This document shows, in pieces, positions 21,562-32,991 of a stretch of 64,000 bases of DNA. How positions within the stretch are numbered: position 1 is the first letter of the stretch; each line of letters begins with the position of its first letter. The notes below the pieces were generated by a model. The model did not search any database. It was not told the origin of the DNA and worked only from the letters and a program-made list of their open reading frames with translations. Both the position numbers and the translations under genes were made by a program. This stretch comes from Strongyloides papillosus (Eukaryota; Nematoda; Chromadorea; Rhabditida; Strongyloididae): positions 806,001-870,000 of the forward strand of contig SRSI01000079.1 of NCBI GenBank assembly GCA_005656395.1, written 5' to 3'.

Positions 21562-22494
21562 AAGAAATAAAAATGATTTGTAAACAGAGTTATCATAGTT
21601 CCGTAGGTTGTCTTATAAAAAAAATGGTAAACAAAATTTGAATTTATTTTATTTCAATAATTAAATTTTTTTCACAAAAATTATGCACAGTTATCCAATG
21701 AATAATGATAGCAAAATGAAACAAAAAAAAGATAAAGCTTTTGCAAAAAATTTATAAAGAATCACTCTTTTAAAGCGAATAGAATTCTTTTGCTTTTGGG
21801 ATATTGTTGGCTACAGTAGGCATTTTCTTTCTTGTCACGAAATTAATTTATTATTTCATCATACCAGGTGTCCTCTTTATTTAATTACTTTCCACTAACC
21901 ACTGTTAATGGAGACTTCTATATTAGAAGGATGTGGAAGCAGTGAGAGGGATCTGAAAAATGCCACCTCGAGGATTTGCTTGACCCAAAGCCACCGGAAT
22001 TTTAACTTACAAAATGGGCCAGTAGTTGCAGTTTAAAAAAATTATTAAAAGAGGCGATCCTGACCAAGTAAAGCAATAAAAGAATTTTCTTCTAAAATAG
22101 GATACGCTATTCCTTCTCCGCGTCTATGGATCCCTTATCTCTAAGTCCTCTGAAGCCGATTATTTAAAAATTTATGGATCTCTACTGGCCCATGGAGATA
22201 ATGGAATATTGTATATATAGAGAGGACTCCATCAAATATGTCGTTCTCTTCTTAGGCAGTTCTGGAAACAAAAATGATTCCATTCAATTAAAACTGCATT
22301 TCACGCTCCGTAAGTTTTGAAATAATCTCTTATATGATTGTGATTTTTAGAATATTTTATGAATTGTACTAGTCACTAATCATCGGATATTTCTGATGAA
22401 GTGACAACGACAAACACCCTGGTGATACCATGAAAAAAGTGAAGAATACACCTCTTTTTTAAAGGTTGGTGTCTTTTTCTCCTCCGTAAGATAT
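21562..22494. other. Spacer with a GC-richer patch of unknown nature
   Basis: Bases ~21880-22480 are richer in GC than the surrounding spacer but contain no long open frame on either strand. A TGATGA at 22393-22398 resembles a C box, but no matching D box was found. This could be a decayed gene or a noncoding RNA. Unresolved. Confidence 0.35.
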
Positions 22495-22665
22495 TATTGT
22501 ATATATTTTTTTTTGGCTCGCAATGAACCATTATTTTTTATGTGTATTGTATTTGTATATTTTATTGTATATATATTTTTTTTGGTTCGTAATGGGCCGT
22601 ATCCTTCAACGTGTATTGTATCTGTATATTTAATTGTATATATATTTTTTATTAATTTGTATTGT
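22495..22665. repeat. Imperfect tandem repeat, unit about 70-75 bp, 2-3 copies
   Basis: The pattern TTGTATATATA, a T-run, GG(C/T)TCG(C/T)AATG(A/G) and TGTATTGTAT repeats twice in full and partly a third time. It lies just downstream of the rhomboid gene's 3' end. The minus-strand open frame across it is a by-product of the repeat. Confidence 0.7.
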
Positions 22666-22683
22666 AAATAAAACGCTAACACA

Positions 22684-22691
22684 AACTTTAT
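22684..22691 (-). terminator. Polyadenylation signal of the rhomboid gene
   Basis: On the minus strand an AATAAA lies about 95 bases after the stop codon (TAA at 22785-22783). It is the first such hexamer I can see after the stop, and may also serve the nested gene. Confidence 0.5.
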
Positions 22692-22782
22692 TGTTTTATC
22701 GCTTCGTAAAAATTATTATAACACAAAAAGTAGAATTATGTACACATTTCTTCTCACCAAAAAAAACAAACAAATAATAACA

Positions 22783-25700
22783 TTATGAATAAATATCGTG
22801 TCTCCATCCATAACTTCTTTCACTTCCGTAATCTCTGAATCCATAGGTGTTGTTTGTACTATGGCTACCTCTACTAAAATTACTTCCAGCATCTTCTCTA
22901 TAAGTACCAGTTTCTTCAAATCTAGGTAACACTCCAGAAAGAAACATTTCAATGGTAGACACAATTTTTCTCAATATACCAGTCTCCATATAAATTAACC
23001 CAACAATAATACCACTCAAATGGCCAACAAAACTAGCATTTGGAGTTACCATCTGTATAGCTATTAACTCTGCCCAGCATGAATATTTCCCTGGCACTGG
23101 TATCCCCATAAAAAATTGCCTCTCCTCCCCACCGAAATAATTATTCATCAGAACTTTTAGTGCAAACAATACACCTATAAAAAGTATATTCTGTGGTTAT
23201 ACCAAAAAAAAATAAAACAACATATATATTTAACAAAATATTTTTTTTTAAATAAAATATATATTTATACGCATAATTGCCATCAATTTGAAGAAGAAGA
23301 CAAAAAGATTTACCCAAAGATTATCATTTAAAAATCACCTATATCCATAGTAAGAATAGCACTTTCAATTGCATATTGAAGTTTAGTAAATCCTAACTCA
23401 ACAACTTTAAGCCATCTCTCAGCCTCTTTTTTGTCACCAATATTAATGTAATTCTTATACTCAGTTGCTGGGTCAAGTATTAGTGAAAAAACTTTTCCTG
23501 AGTAACTGTCATGTTGGTTGGGAGCAAAAACTGCATGCCTGTACAAGGCTCTCTCGGGATATATTCCTTGTTCAATGATAAAACTCTTCTCAATATCCTG
23601 GAGAATGTTATTAATTAATCTTTGTTGAGTTATTGTCACCCCAAGATTTCCGTTTCTTATTGCTTCTATCTGATCTTGTAATAATATTGCCTTACCATTA
23701 AATCTCTTAACAGCATCTCTAAGATTATTAATTTTTTCTGAATACTTATCAGCACCCATTGCTTTGTTAATTTCATAAGTTTTTAGAACAACTTCCATTT
23801 GGGTTATAAAATCATCCAACTTTATTGCATAATCTTCTATATTATATGGTATAATTAGGGAATCAGCAATATTCCTACTTAACTCCAACCATAAACTACC
23901 CAATGAACTAAAAACTTTTCCTGTTGGATCTATTAAATTTTCCGTTGTCCATGGAACTTCGTACATTGAATGGTATAGCATATAATTCATAAATGGGGCT
24001 CCTTGCATTTTTAAATCAAGGACAGGAATACCAATATAAGAGATGAAACGTTGGAAATCACTTCCTGATCCTGGGTTTTTGACTTCTGGTATACTTTTAT
24101 CACCGGATAATGGTCCTTTTGGATTATAATGCTGCCAACCATCATATAATGTATTTAGACCTTGTTTTACATCATCTGGGTTAGGGTGAGGAACCTTCTT
24201 TGCTGCATCAACGATACTTCTATATAATAACGGAACTGTTTTAACTAGTAAAGTATTATTTCCATTGATATTATCAACATTCAGATAAACCAAAGCTTTA
24301 TTTTGCAATAACTTCATGTATTCTTCAACAAATTCCGTACTCCCAATCAAACCATATTCCTCAGCATCCCAGGCACAAAAAACAATACTCCTCCTCGGTA
24401 CCCAACCGGTTGTCTTTGAAACTTTCGTCAGGACACGGGCAGCCTCTAACATTGTTGCTGTACCACTATTAGGATCTATAGAACCTTTAACCCATGCATC
24501 AACATGATTTCCAAGCATAACCCATTTATCTGGTTCCTCAGATCCAACAAATCGTCCAATAACATTTTTTATTTTCCTTCTAACAGTTCCCGAGTGGACA
24601 TCTAATGTTATTTGAGCTGAACCTGTGAATCTGTAGGTTGTATCCATACTACCGTTCCAACCATCAATATCAACTTTGGGTCCATCCATTAAGTTGAATA
24701 TTTTGATGGCATCACCATAACCAATAGGTGTAGCAGGAATGCTCGGCATTAGATTTTGCTTTCTCATTTCTTCTTCACTTCCAGTTCTCATTACATAATC
24801 TTTGGAAGGAAAGTATGGTGTCAATGGGTCACCATCGAATTTTAGTAATGTTCCTCTTTGTGCTCCTTGATCTGGTAGGTAGATGTTATGTGGAAATGTT
24901 TCATTATCCTTCTTCAGTAACGGTGCATATTCATGGGGATCACTATAAATAATAACCCCTTTAGCTCCCCTAACACCAGCCATATTAACTTTATCAGCTC
25001 TAAAATTACCACCATATCTAACCAAGACAATTTTATCCTTTAAACTAATATTCTTCTTATCTAGGACCTCATAATCATCTAATTTTCCGTAATTAGCATA
25101 AACTATACTTCCAGTAACAGTACCATTCTTGGCATAGGCAAGCCATTGCACTTTAGAACGATAATCATCTCCTAATTGGGAAGCCAACTCCCCATCACCA
25201 AGTACATCGGACAACCCATCAGATAAAACTTCACAATTATTTTTCTTATCGCAATAAGATAAAGTATTTGGTTTATTATAATTAGGATAGTCTAATAGTA
25301 CATCGTAGACTGAGGAAGTTACTTCTAGACCTAATTCTGTGAACTAAAATGAGATTATAGAAAATATAAGAAGAATAAAACATACCTCTTTTTCAATATG
25401 ATTCATAACAGCCATATTATTATCTGTCCCAGCAACGTGAATCTTCTCACTTAACCATCTGATAGAATTCTTAATATTCTCACCATCCCATTCTTTCAAA
25501 AGATCATCTCCAATATCATTTGCTCTTTTGACATCTTCATGTAATAATACGTTAAAAATATCAATATTTTTGTCAGGTGTAGAGGTATTTTTTTGGTTAG
25601 CAACAATAATAAGAGCAACCATAAAACTTATAGCCATTAAAGTTGAAATAATTCCAAAAAATACTCCAGTAAACATCAAGCATCTCTTGGTTCCTTCCTT

Positions 25701-28700
25701 CTTAGGATCACCATAATAATATTTATCATTCTCAGGTTTAACTTTTACCATTGTATTAAACTTTTTAGGGAAAGTAAAATCTTCATTAGAAAAAGTGTAA
25801 TATTTTAAATGGCTGTTACTTTTTGATATTTTTTTGTTATCATTTACATACCCAACAGTCTCAAGGTTATTACTATCAATATACTTGGGATTATTACTTT
25901 TACCTGATAAGGTACTATTATACTTCATTTCATTGACAGGGGAAGGTATTTTGTAGTTCTTATTTCTTGTTACGTTACTATAATCGCTATTAACATTTCC
26001 ACCATCATTGAGAGATGATCTTAGAGAAGAGGATTGTGATGAGATTGTCGTCCTACACGTTGATGGAGATGTCTTATCTTGGTTTAGTATTCCATGGTAA
26101 TTGTATGGAGTTGGTAGTGTTGATAACCGCTGATACCCCTCCTTCTTGGTACATTTTTCGCTTTCACTTTTATGTATTGACACTTTTGCTAATGTTATTG
26201 TTGGTGTGTAGAAGGACTGGGAGATTGGGAACTTTTTTAATGTATTTGGTGTTGAGTAGGTGTTTAAATAATTATCATTAGGGTGAATAATGTTTTTATT
26301 ATTATATACATCATAATAATAGTTTAAATCGCTATTGTTATCCTCCTCAATAAGTAAATCTTTTTTATATGGTGTTGAATCAAGAAATTCATACTCGCTG
26401 ACTCTTGAATTCATAATATTACTAGCATTTCTTCTTATCTATCTCCATAAGTATAAAGCTAATGAATAAAGTTTATAAAACTCAAGAAACAAAATATAAT
26501 AACAATTATTATTATATTCTTAAGAAATCTGTAACGATTTGAAATGAAAATTTTTGAATATTAAGAAAAAAAAAGTTTACTTATTTTATTAAACACATAA
26601 AATTGTGTAAAGAAGTTAGATAATATATAATGTACTTATAGAAGATAAATTATTAATAAACGAAAGAAAAAGTTAAAAGAAGAGAAAGTATTAAAAGGGG
26701 TTAAGATAGGAGTATAAGACAAATAAAATATTGTAAAAAAAAGACTTCATTTTTAGAAAATCAAAAAAGACAACTAAAATCTCCTCTTCTTAATCTTTTT
26801 TTTCTATGATCGTAAATAATTATATAGTCCTCAATGGTAGAGAATGTAAAAATAAGCACATGTTATATATTACAAAGTATTAACAAAAAATCCACATTAA
26901 TAGTTATAATAATATAAATAAAAAATTTTTCACTAAAATGAGGTGAAATGACAATAAATAAATAGTCATAAACACATTCTTAAGCTATATACTTTTACTA
27001 TAATAATATATTTAATGATATAGGTTGAAATATCTAATAAACCTAGATCACATCCCATTACCACCCTCTATGAATCATGTTAAAAAAATCGACTTTCCGG
27101 TACCTTCTTGTATACATAATATTACATGATTAATATACCATTCTCAATCTTTCATCAAACTATATTTTGGAAAGTTTTCTCAAAACATCTTACTTATAGT
27201 AAACTATACATATTTTATGTATAAAATTACAATTACACATAGATTCATTCAACTGAAATATCCCCTCCTCACTAATTTTACCCTCTTGAAAGGGAATTAG
27301 ATTTTTGTTCTAGAATTTAATGAGGCATAAAAGTTTACACCATATATGTATGTATTATCAGAAGTATAATATGTAGCAAGCTAAGGAAAATAGAAAACTT
27401 TTCAGAATACAAATATAGAACAAAGAGTTATATTACTTTTCTAATCATTTTTCATTTGATTACATAATAATAGTGATAATATTGTTATAATATGTTATTA
27501 TTTAATGTGTTAAGCTAAGTAGACAAATAATATTAAAGAAAAAGAAGGACACTAAAAAAAATTGCACTAATAATAATATATATTCACTCACCTATTAATA
27601 TTTATTTATTAGATATTCGAGTTAAAAAATGTATGTCATATTATTTCTTGATTTATAGAAATTTTTAACTTGATTACATATAATAAAATAAATAATAATA
27701 ACAATAAAATAATCCACCTGTCAATGAGATTTTTTGTTTTTGTAATACAAAAAGATTTATATTTGATCTTTCAATAAAAATAATATTATTTATACAAATA
27801 AATAGTCTACCTATTTATAAAATAGTAATAACTTAAGATTTATATTTATCAAAAGAAAGGAGTATGATTTATTGTAAAATTGTTAAGAAGCCATAAAATT
27901 TTTGTATTGATAAAATATAAGTACAAATTATACTATAACAATAATAGTATTCAAGAAGAAAATAAAAAAAGTTAAAAAAAGTAGAATTTTTACATTTTCA
28001 ATAAGTTTAAATAAAATATTAGCATTAATCTTTCTCACTACTTTTCAAAACAACAATTCTCTTTTATAAATTTTTAAAATCATAAAGAAAGAAATAAAAG
28101 TTTCTAAAAAGTTGTATAACAATCAACTCTTGATGTAAGTATATTTATCACATAAAAGGAACTATCAACTTAGAGAATGCCAATTTAATATGTCTTTGAT
28201 AAGAAGATATACATATTTAACATTGTTGCATGATGAAGTATGTAATATTTTTACTTCCCTCTCTCTTAAAATATTATTTAATACAGTTTTGGAGATTAAA
28301 CTTGACAAATAAAAAGTACTCACATAACTAATTTACACAATGTACACAATACAATCTTTAAGGATTAAAATAAATAAAAAGAAGATCTTCTTGTTTTAAT
28401 ATATATGTTTTTTTATCATATCAAAAACAGTATAACAATAATAAAAGTGTGAATAATATTCTCATAAAATTATTGTAATATTGGGTAAATTAACAAACAA
28501 CTTTTAATCATTAAAATAAATCAAAAAGGAACTATGGGATGGAAGAATTTTTGTTAAAACAAGACAAATGTACATCCTTTTCACAGGGTATGAATAAAAT
28601 AATATTAATTTTATTAATTTAACCATTGAAATAGTAAATGAACACTAAACATACAGTCCAATTAATAGAAATTTTACTTAAATAATAAAATATAACCAGA

Positions 28701-30754
28701 TTAATATATTATATTATAAATTATATCATTTAATTTATAAATGATTGTAATGAAAAAGTGCCAAAAGGAGTAATAAAGGGGATAAAAATTTTAAGATATT
28801 TAATATCTCTCTCCTCCTTTGCCTACTAAAATAATTGAGGAGAAGAAATATTTATAAGAAAGGGGTGAAAAAGTAGAGGAAGGATATCTGATACATAAAA
28901 ACTTTATCAGATGAGAAATATATATTGTTATTATTAGGAAAGGGTTTTTTGATATAGGTATATTGATGACAATTTTTCATCAAATATAGATTAACGCAAA
29001 TATTATGCTAAAATATACCTCAGTGTTTTAAACAAATCGTGGTATATGAAAATAGTAAACTGATACTTCTAACATACTTCAATTATATAAATTCCCTAAA
29101 TTCACTTTCGCAATTAATTTTTAAATTTTTTAAAGAAACTCTCACAAGAGATCTAGGGGAAAATATATTATTAATAAAAATATTGTCTAAGAAACGTTAA
29201 TAATGCATTAAAACAATAAAAAGATGTAATTCCTTTTTTTTAAACATTAATAACTAGTTAAAAAATTAGAAGAACAAACGATTAGAGTAAAGAAAAAATT
29301 AAACAAATATATGAATGATAAATATTGAAGCGTAAAAGTTTTAGAGTACATTTTAAAACTTAAACAACTGTCAATATCTAATCCAATATATATCATTTAC
29401 AACACACAATACCACATAATTAATAATCTAAATTAAATGTCATCACTTTAAAATCTAAATTTTCACTTAGCTATCATCACATTTGTAATACTTAATGTAA
29501 TTGGGAAACAAATAACATAAAATTTATTATTTTATCGTTTAATGAACTTCTAATAAACATGGGAGTCTTCCTATTATTTATATTATAGTAATAAATAATA
29601 TATGAGATAAAATATATGTTGGAAATACTTTTACTATTATATGTGTTCTTATATTTATATATTTTCATAAATCATTAATTTTATGGAGTTTAAAAGGTAA
29701 TTTTAAAATATTACCTATAGGAAAATCTTAAGTAAAGATAAAATTAAACCCATTTTTCATTATAAATAATAGTTCTGAGGTAAAAATAATTAACAATAAA
29801 GGTAATAAATCCTAATCTAGTTAATCTTTTATAACAAATTACAAATTATCTTCCTCCATTAAACAATAACAAAATAAAGTATTATCAACAGCTGTTAAAT
29901 GTGTGTGTATGTTCAAAGGTAAGAATAAAGGAGAATTCATGTCTAATTCTTTTTATAAATTCAAGTACCATATTATAATGCCAAGAACTTTCCCTATTCC
30001 AAATTAATACACCCCATTGATACTATTAATAATTAAACTGCCAAGTTTAATTAAAATCAACAACAATGCAAAAATTTTACTTATAAACATATTATTAGCT
30101 TATACATCAAATTATGGAGATAAGAATAAGAAACACTTCAATGTGCCATGCTAGAATGATTGTGTATCTTTTTATCCCCCCTTCAAGAACTTTTAATATC
30201 CGTCCAATTCAAATATTTATCTCTTATCAATGGCAATTATGTATGCATATAATTAAGAATCCTTATGAATCACAAACTTTTTAATATATTTAATAAAACT
30301 AACCTGAGAATCCAACTGTACATTCACGCATGAACCGGCCCATATCAAAAAATTCATCTCCAGCATATGACAATAATATATGCACCAAGGGTGTTGCAAT
30401 TATAAAAGTAATAAGAATACTCAGAAATCTTACACTCCCCAGAAGTCTTTCTAGTCTTTTCCCCTTATACATAAATGATACCATATTGTAATATAGATGA
30501 AGATCATCATCATGCATTAGTATCGGTAAAAGTATCCTATACCATTGTTTCTTTTTAAATATTGCCCGTGGAAGGAGGCACAGGTCATGTGTTTTGTCTG
30601 GATCCATGAAAGGTATGAATCCTGCATAGATGGCACCTTGAAGAATGATAAATAATAATGTTATAGGCGGTATAGGTCCAGATGATAATAATTGTTGTGC
30701 CAGCAATATTACTCCTGTCTGCCTTAATCTTGCTCCTTGCCGTCCTCTGAACAT
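22783..30754 (-). CDS. Rhomboid intramembrane protease, RHBDD1/RHBDL4 type (280 aa, 2 exons)
   Basis: ER-type rhomboid serine protease that cleaves membrane substrates in quality control. Exon 1 is 30754-30304, exon 2 is 23174-22783, joined in phase 1 by a 7129-bp intron (GTTAGT...TTATAG). The join yields GFSGVLFALKVL, which agrees with mammalian RHBDD1 as I recall it. The catalytic Ser is residue 150 (GFSG), the last whole codon of exon 1; the catalytic His is residue 202 (FVGHLSG) in exon 2, so neither exon alone can be active. Other family signs are the RQTGVILLAQQL start, WYRILLPILMHDDDLHLYYNM and HDD..LY.NM region, and several membrane segments. The tail after the last membrane segment (~75 residues) is hydrophilic; I see no clear p97-binding motif. 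A probable trans-splice acceptor (TTCTTTTAG) precedes the ATG by nine bases. A complete peptidase gene lies in the intron on the same strand. Confidence 0.9.
23328..26414 (-). CDS. Glutamate carboxypeptidase II-like zinc peptidase, M28B (1014 aa), nested in rhomboid intron
   Basis: Type II membrane metallopeptidase of the PSMA/NAALADase family, which removes C-terminal glutamate from peptides or folate outside the cell. Exon 1 is 26414-25386 and exon 2 is 25343-23328, with a 42-bp phase 0 intron (GTATGT...TTTTAG). The cytosolic N-terminus (~244 residues, Ser/Asn/Tyr-rich) is far longer than the ~20 residues in human; the membrane anchor spans ~245-272. The protease-associated segment includes KIVLVRYGGNFRADKV. 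All zinc and catalytic residues are visible: His623 and Asp633 (GNHVDAWVKGSID), Glu671/672 (WDAEEYG), Asp700 (LNVDN) and His801 (YHSMY). Their spacing matches human GCPII. Near the C-terminus, where human GCPII has a Lys-Tyr pair that holds glutamate, this protein has Ser-Tyr (HDSY), so strict glutamate preference is uncertain. C. elegans has similar gcp-2 genes; which one is orthologous is unclear. Confidence 0.95.
26415..30303. other. AT-rich part of the rhomboid intron, upstream of the nested peptidase
   Basis: About 3.9 kb with no open frame above background on either strand, no recognisable RNA gene and no transposon. It must hold the promoter of the nested gene unless that gene is transcribed from the rhomboid promoter. 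Confidence 0.5.
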
Positions 30755-30818
30755 GTTACGTCTCTAAAAGAATATATTTTATTAAAAAAACAAGTTTCAA
30801 AACGGATTGGTATAAAGG

Positions 30819-30912
30819 GTAAATTACACTGGATCTATTGGGCTAGTATGTATTTACCTGTATTTCGAAGAGGTTAAATAGATACTAACCCAATAAGGCT
30901 AGTGTAGCTTTA
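30819..30912. ncRNA. Candidate small-RNA hairpin (inverted repeat)
   Basis: Arms 30825-30856 and 30875-30906 are reverse complements at 26 of 32 positions, with one further G:U pair on the + strand. Inner ACCT/AGGT pairing shortens the loop to about 11 bases, and outer GTAAA/TTTAC lengthens the stem. It stands alone about 70 bp upstream of the rhomboid start. The shape fits a microRNA precursor or a tiny fold-back element. I do not recognise a known nematode microRNA in it. Confidence 0.4.
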
Positions 30913-31914
30913 CAGAGTATAAAAAATTATTAATAGAAACAGAGGACTTCAGGTGAGTGATAGGGGAGTGGTTGTTTTTTACCACAAATTTTGGTGAAAA
31001 GACACGTCATTGTTACGAAATAAATTTCCCATATCTTTTTATTCAAAGATAGTACAAATTTATTGTGTCATAATGATATTATTTTCGTTGATAATAAATG
31101 TTATAATCAAAACTACGTAATTAGAAAAAATTGATAAGCAATATTTCTCCAAAAGGATGTTTTTCAAAGACAACATCAGTACTTGATAAACTATAAATAT
31201 TTTTTTGTGATTAACTTAAGTTCTCTGACACATTAATGTGTAGGAAAACAGAAGTATTAACAATTTTAATTTGCATAAGGAGATCTAAACTGAAAAACGT
31301 ATTAAATAAATGTTGGGAACTCAGGAACAAAAACTTTTTTTTCCATAGGTTAGATAGTAACAATTATTTACACAATTGATACACAAAATATAAAATTAAG
31401 TAAAAATATTCAAAAAAATATATAAATATACCGCTCTTTAAAAAAAGTTAATCTGTTAAAAAATCAATTACGATTAGAAATAGAAGTGTGAAATAGTCAT
31501 AGTGACTTTCCATCATACGTTTTAGAAGATATTCCATAAACGATTTGCATACAAAATCCCATATCTATGTATTATACGTACCAGCACTGAAAACATAAAA
31601 TAAAGTTCCATTCTTGAAACCAATACCATGAAAAAACACAACATTAACAAATGATTTAACATTTTAATCTTTTAAAATGCAAAATTTGACATCTCCCAGA
31701 AAAATAATAGAAATATATTATCAATGAAAAAATAAAAATTTGAACATAACACAATAAAAGACATTAATGAAATATTTATTATTAATCAAGAAAAAAAAGC
31801 ACAAACTCCAATCCAAGATATATTTAATTAAAATCCGGATTTTCGTAAGTTTTATTACCACATCAAATTTCTAAACTAATTCTTTTTCATACTTATTTCA
31901 ATTTTTACATCTTT
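30913..31914. other. Spacer between rhomboid start and membrane-protein 3' end
   Basis: No gene identified. Contains the rhomboid promoter region on one side and the 3' end of the next minus-strand gene on the other. Confidence 0.45.
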
Positions 31915-32781
31915 TTATGGTTTCTCTGCAACAACACTCAACTTCTTATAATCCTCCTTGGTATATCCGAATACGTAGTAGAATACTAATTGAATATACA
32001 TGACAGCGATGAAGTTGTAGTACATGTAAAGGTGAGGCATAGCCTTAGTCTCTGCTGGGTTAAGATAATATTGTAAGAGGATAAAAGCGGCTGCAGTGTA
32101 CAAAAGAGCCATAAGAAGGTAGATGAATCCAAGTTGACCAAAAAGAAGTCCAATAACGAAGTGTACAGCAAAACCTGATCCTGTAACAGCTACGAGGTAA
32201 TTTAATCTGCTCTCCCCAAGGACTGGATGAAGGAATAAAGCTGACAATCCCATGACAGCTAATCCAAGGAAGGCAAATGGATCACTGAATAAGAGGAAAC
32301 TGTCTTGTTGGATGTACCCAACAATAAGTCCTTGGATTCCGGCATAAGCAAGTAATCTGAATCTTGATTTCTCTTCGCTAAGTGGTTCACGAGATTGTTT
32401 GAAGTGAACGTAGACTGGAATGAAGATAGCTGAGAGGTATAATGCTGTTGAACCATCAAATACGAGGTGGATGAATGGATGGAGAAGGAAGTGTGATAGC
32501 GTTGAGGTAATCTTTGATCCAAGAACTAAGATTGAAGACCACAACATTATATTCAAAATGTCGTTTGAATGGATTTTTGTCTCTTTAAAGTCCGTTACAA
32601 CACTTATGAAATAATCCTTAAATCCTATAGCTGTAGGGGCAATGCTGTCAACCTTCTGTTGGACTGTAGAAACAGCTTCACGAGCTGTGATTGTTATGGT
32701 ATCTCCTGTCTCTATTGCGTTGCGTTGGAATTCATCCTGGTATTTTTGAGCTAATTGTGCCACGTAATGTGGTGAAGTCAT
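31915..32781 (-). CDS. Multi-pass membrane protein, possibly divergent Bax-inhibitor-1 family (288 aa)
   Basis: Single exon. A soluble N-terminus of ~75 residues precedes about seven membrane segments: ILNIMLWSSILVLGSKI, ALYLSAIFIPVYV, LLAYAGIQGLIVGYI, AFLGLAVMGLSALFL, YLVAVTGSGFAVHFVIGLL, FIYLLMALLYTAAAFILL and YNFIAVMYIQLVFYYVF. The A..GIQG..VG segment and the HLY.YYNFIAV region recall TMBIM6/BI-1, an ER calcium-leak protein that limits cell death, but the family's usual aspartate pairs are not obvious, so the assignment is tentative. Codon use is more biased than in neighbours, which suggests strong expression. Its ATG lies only 210 bp downstream of the COG6 stop on the same strand, and an acceptor-like ATTATAAG sits at the ATG. 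Confidence 0.85.
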   Translation of the reverse strand: MTSPHYVAQLAQKYQDEFQRNAIETGDTITITAREAVSTVQQKVDSIAPTAIGFKDYFISVVTDFKETKIHSNDILNIMLWSSILVLGSKITSTLSHFLLHPFIHLVFDGSTALYLSAIFIPVYVHFKQSREPLSEEKSRFRLLAYAGIQGLIVGYIQQDSFLLFSDPFAFLGLAVMGLSALFLHPVLGESRLNYLVAVTGSGFAVHFVIGLLFGQLGFIYLLMALLYTAAAFILLQYYLNPAETKAMPHLYMYYNFIAVMYIQLVFYYVFGYTKEDYKKLSVVAEKP

Positions 32782-32991
32782 CTTATAATATTTGTTAGTT
32801 AGTATGCAATGAGCAGAAAAGAAAAGAGATGAGTCTTAGGAGTGTCTCAACAATTTCTGTTGTACTTATAATCTTTATTGAAAACAATTTTTAAATAATA
32901 CATCTATTTAAATTTACAATATTCATTTTTTATTAATATTTATTTATAAATAAAGTTGTTGAAAGTTGCTCATACGCGGCGGGAGCTTTAA

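Noticed and set aside
22380..22450. Possible C/D box snoRNA (TGATGA at 22393, GTGATA downstream)
   Set aside because: No D box (CTGA) or terminal stem at a suitable distance on either strand.
22494..22682. 62-codon minus-strand frame with internal protein repeat
   Set aside because: It is the reading of a noncoding tandem repeat downstream of the rhomboid gene, with no coding signs.
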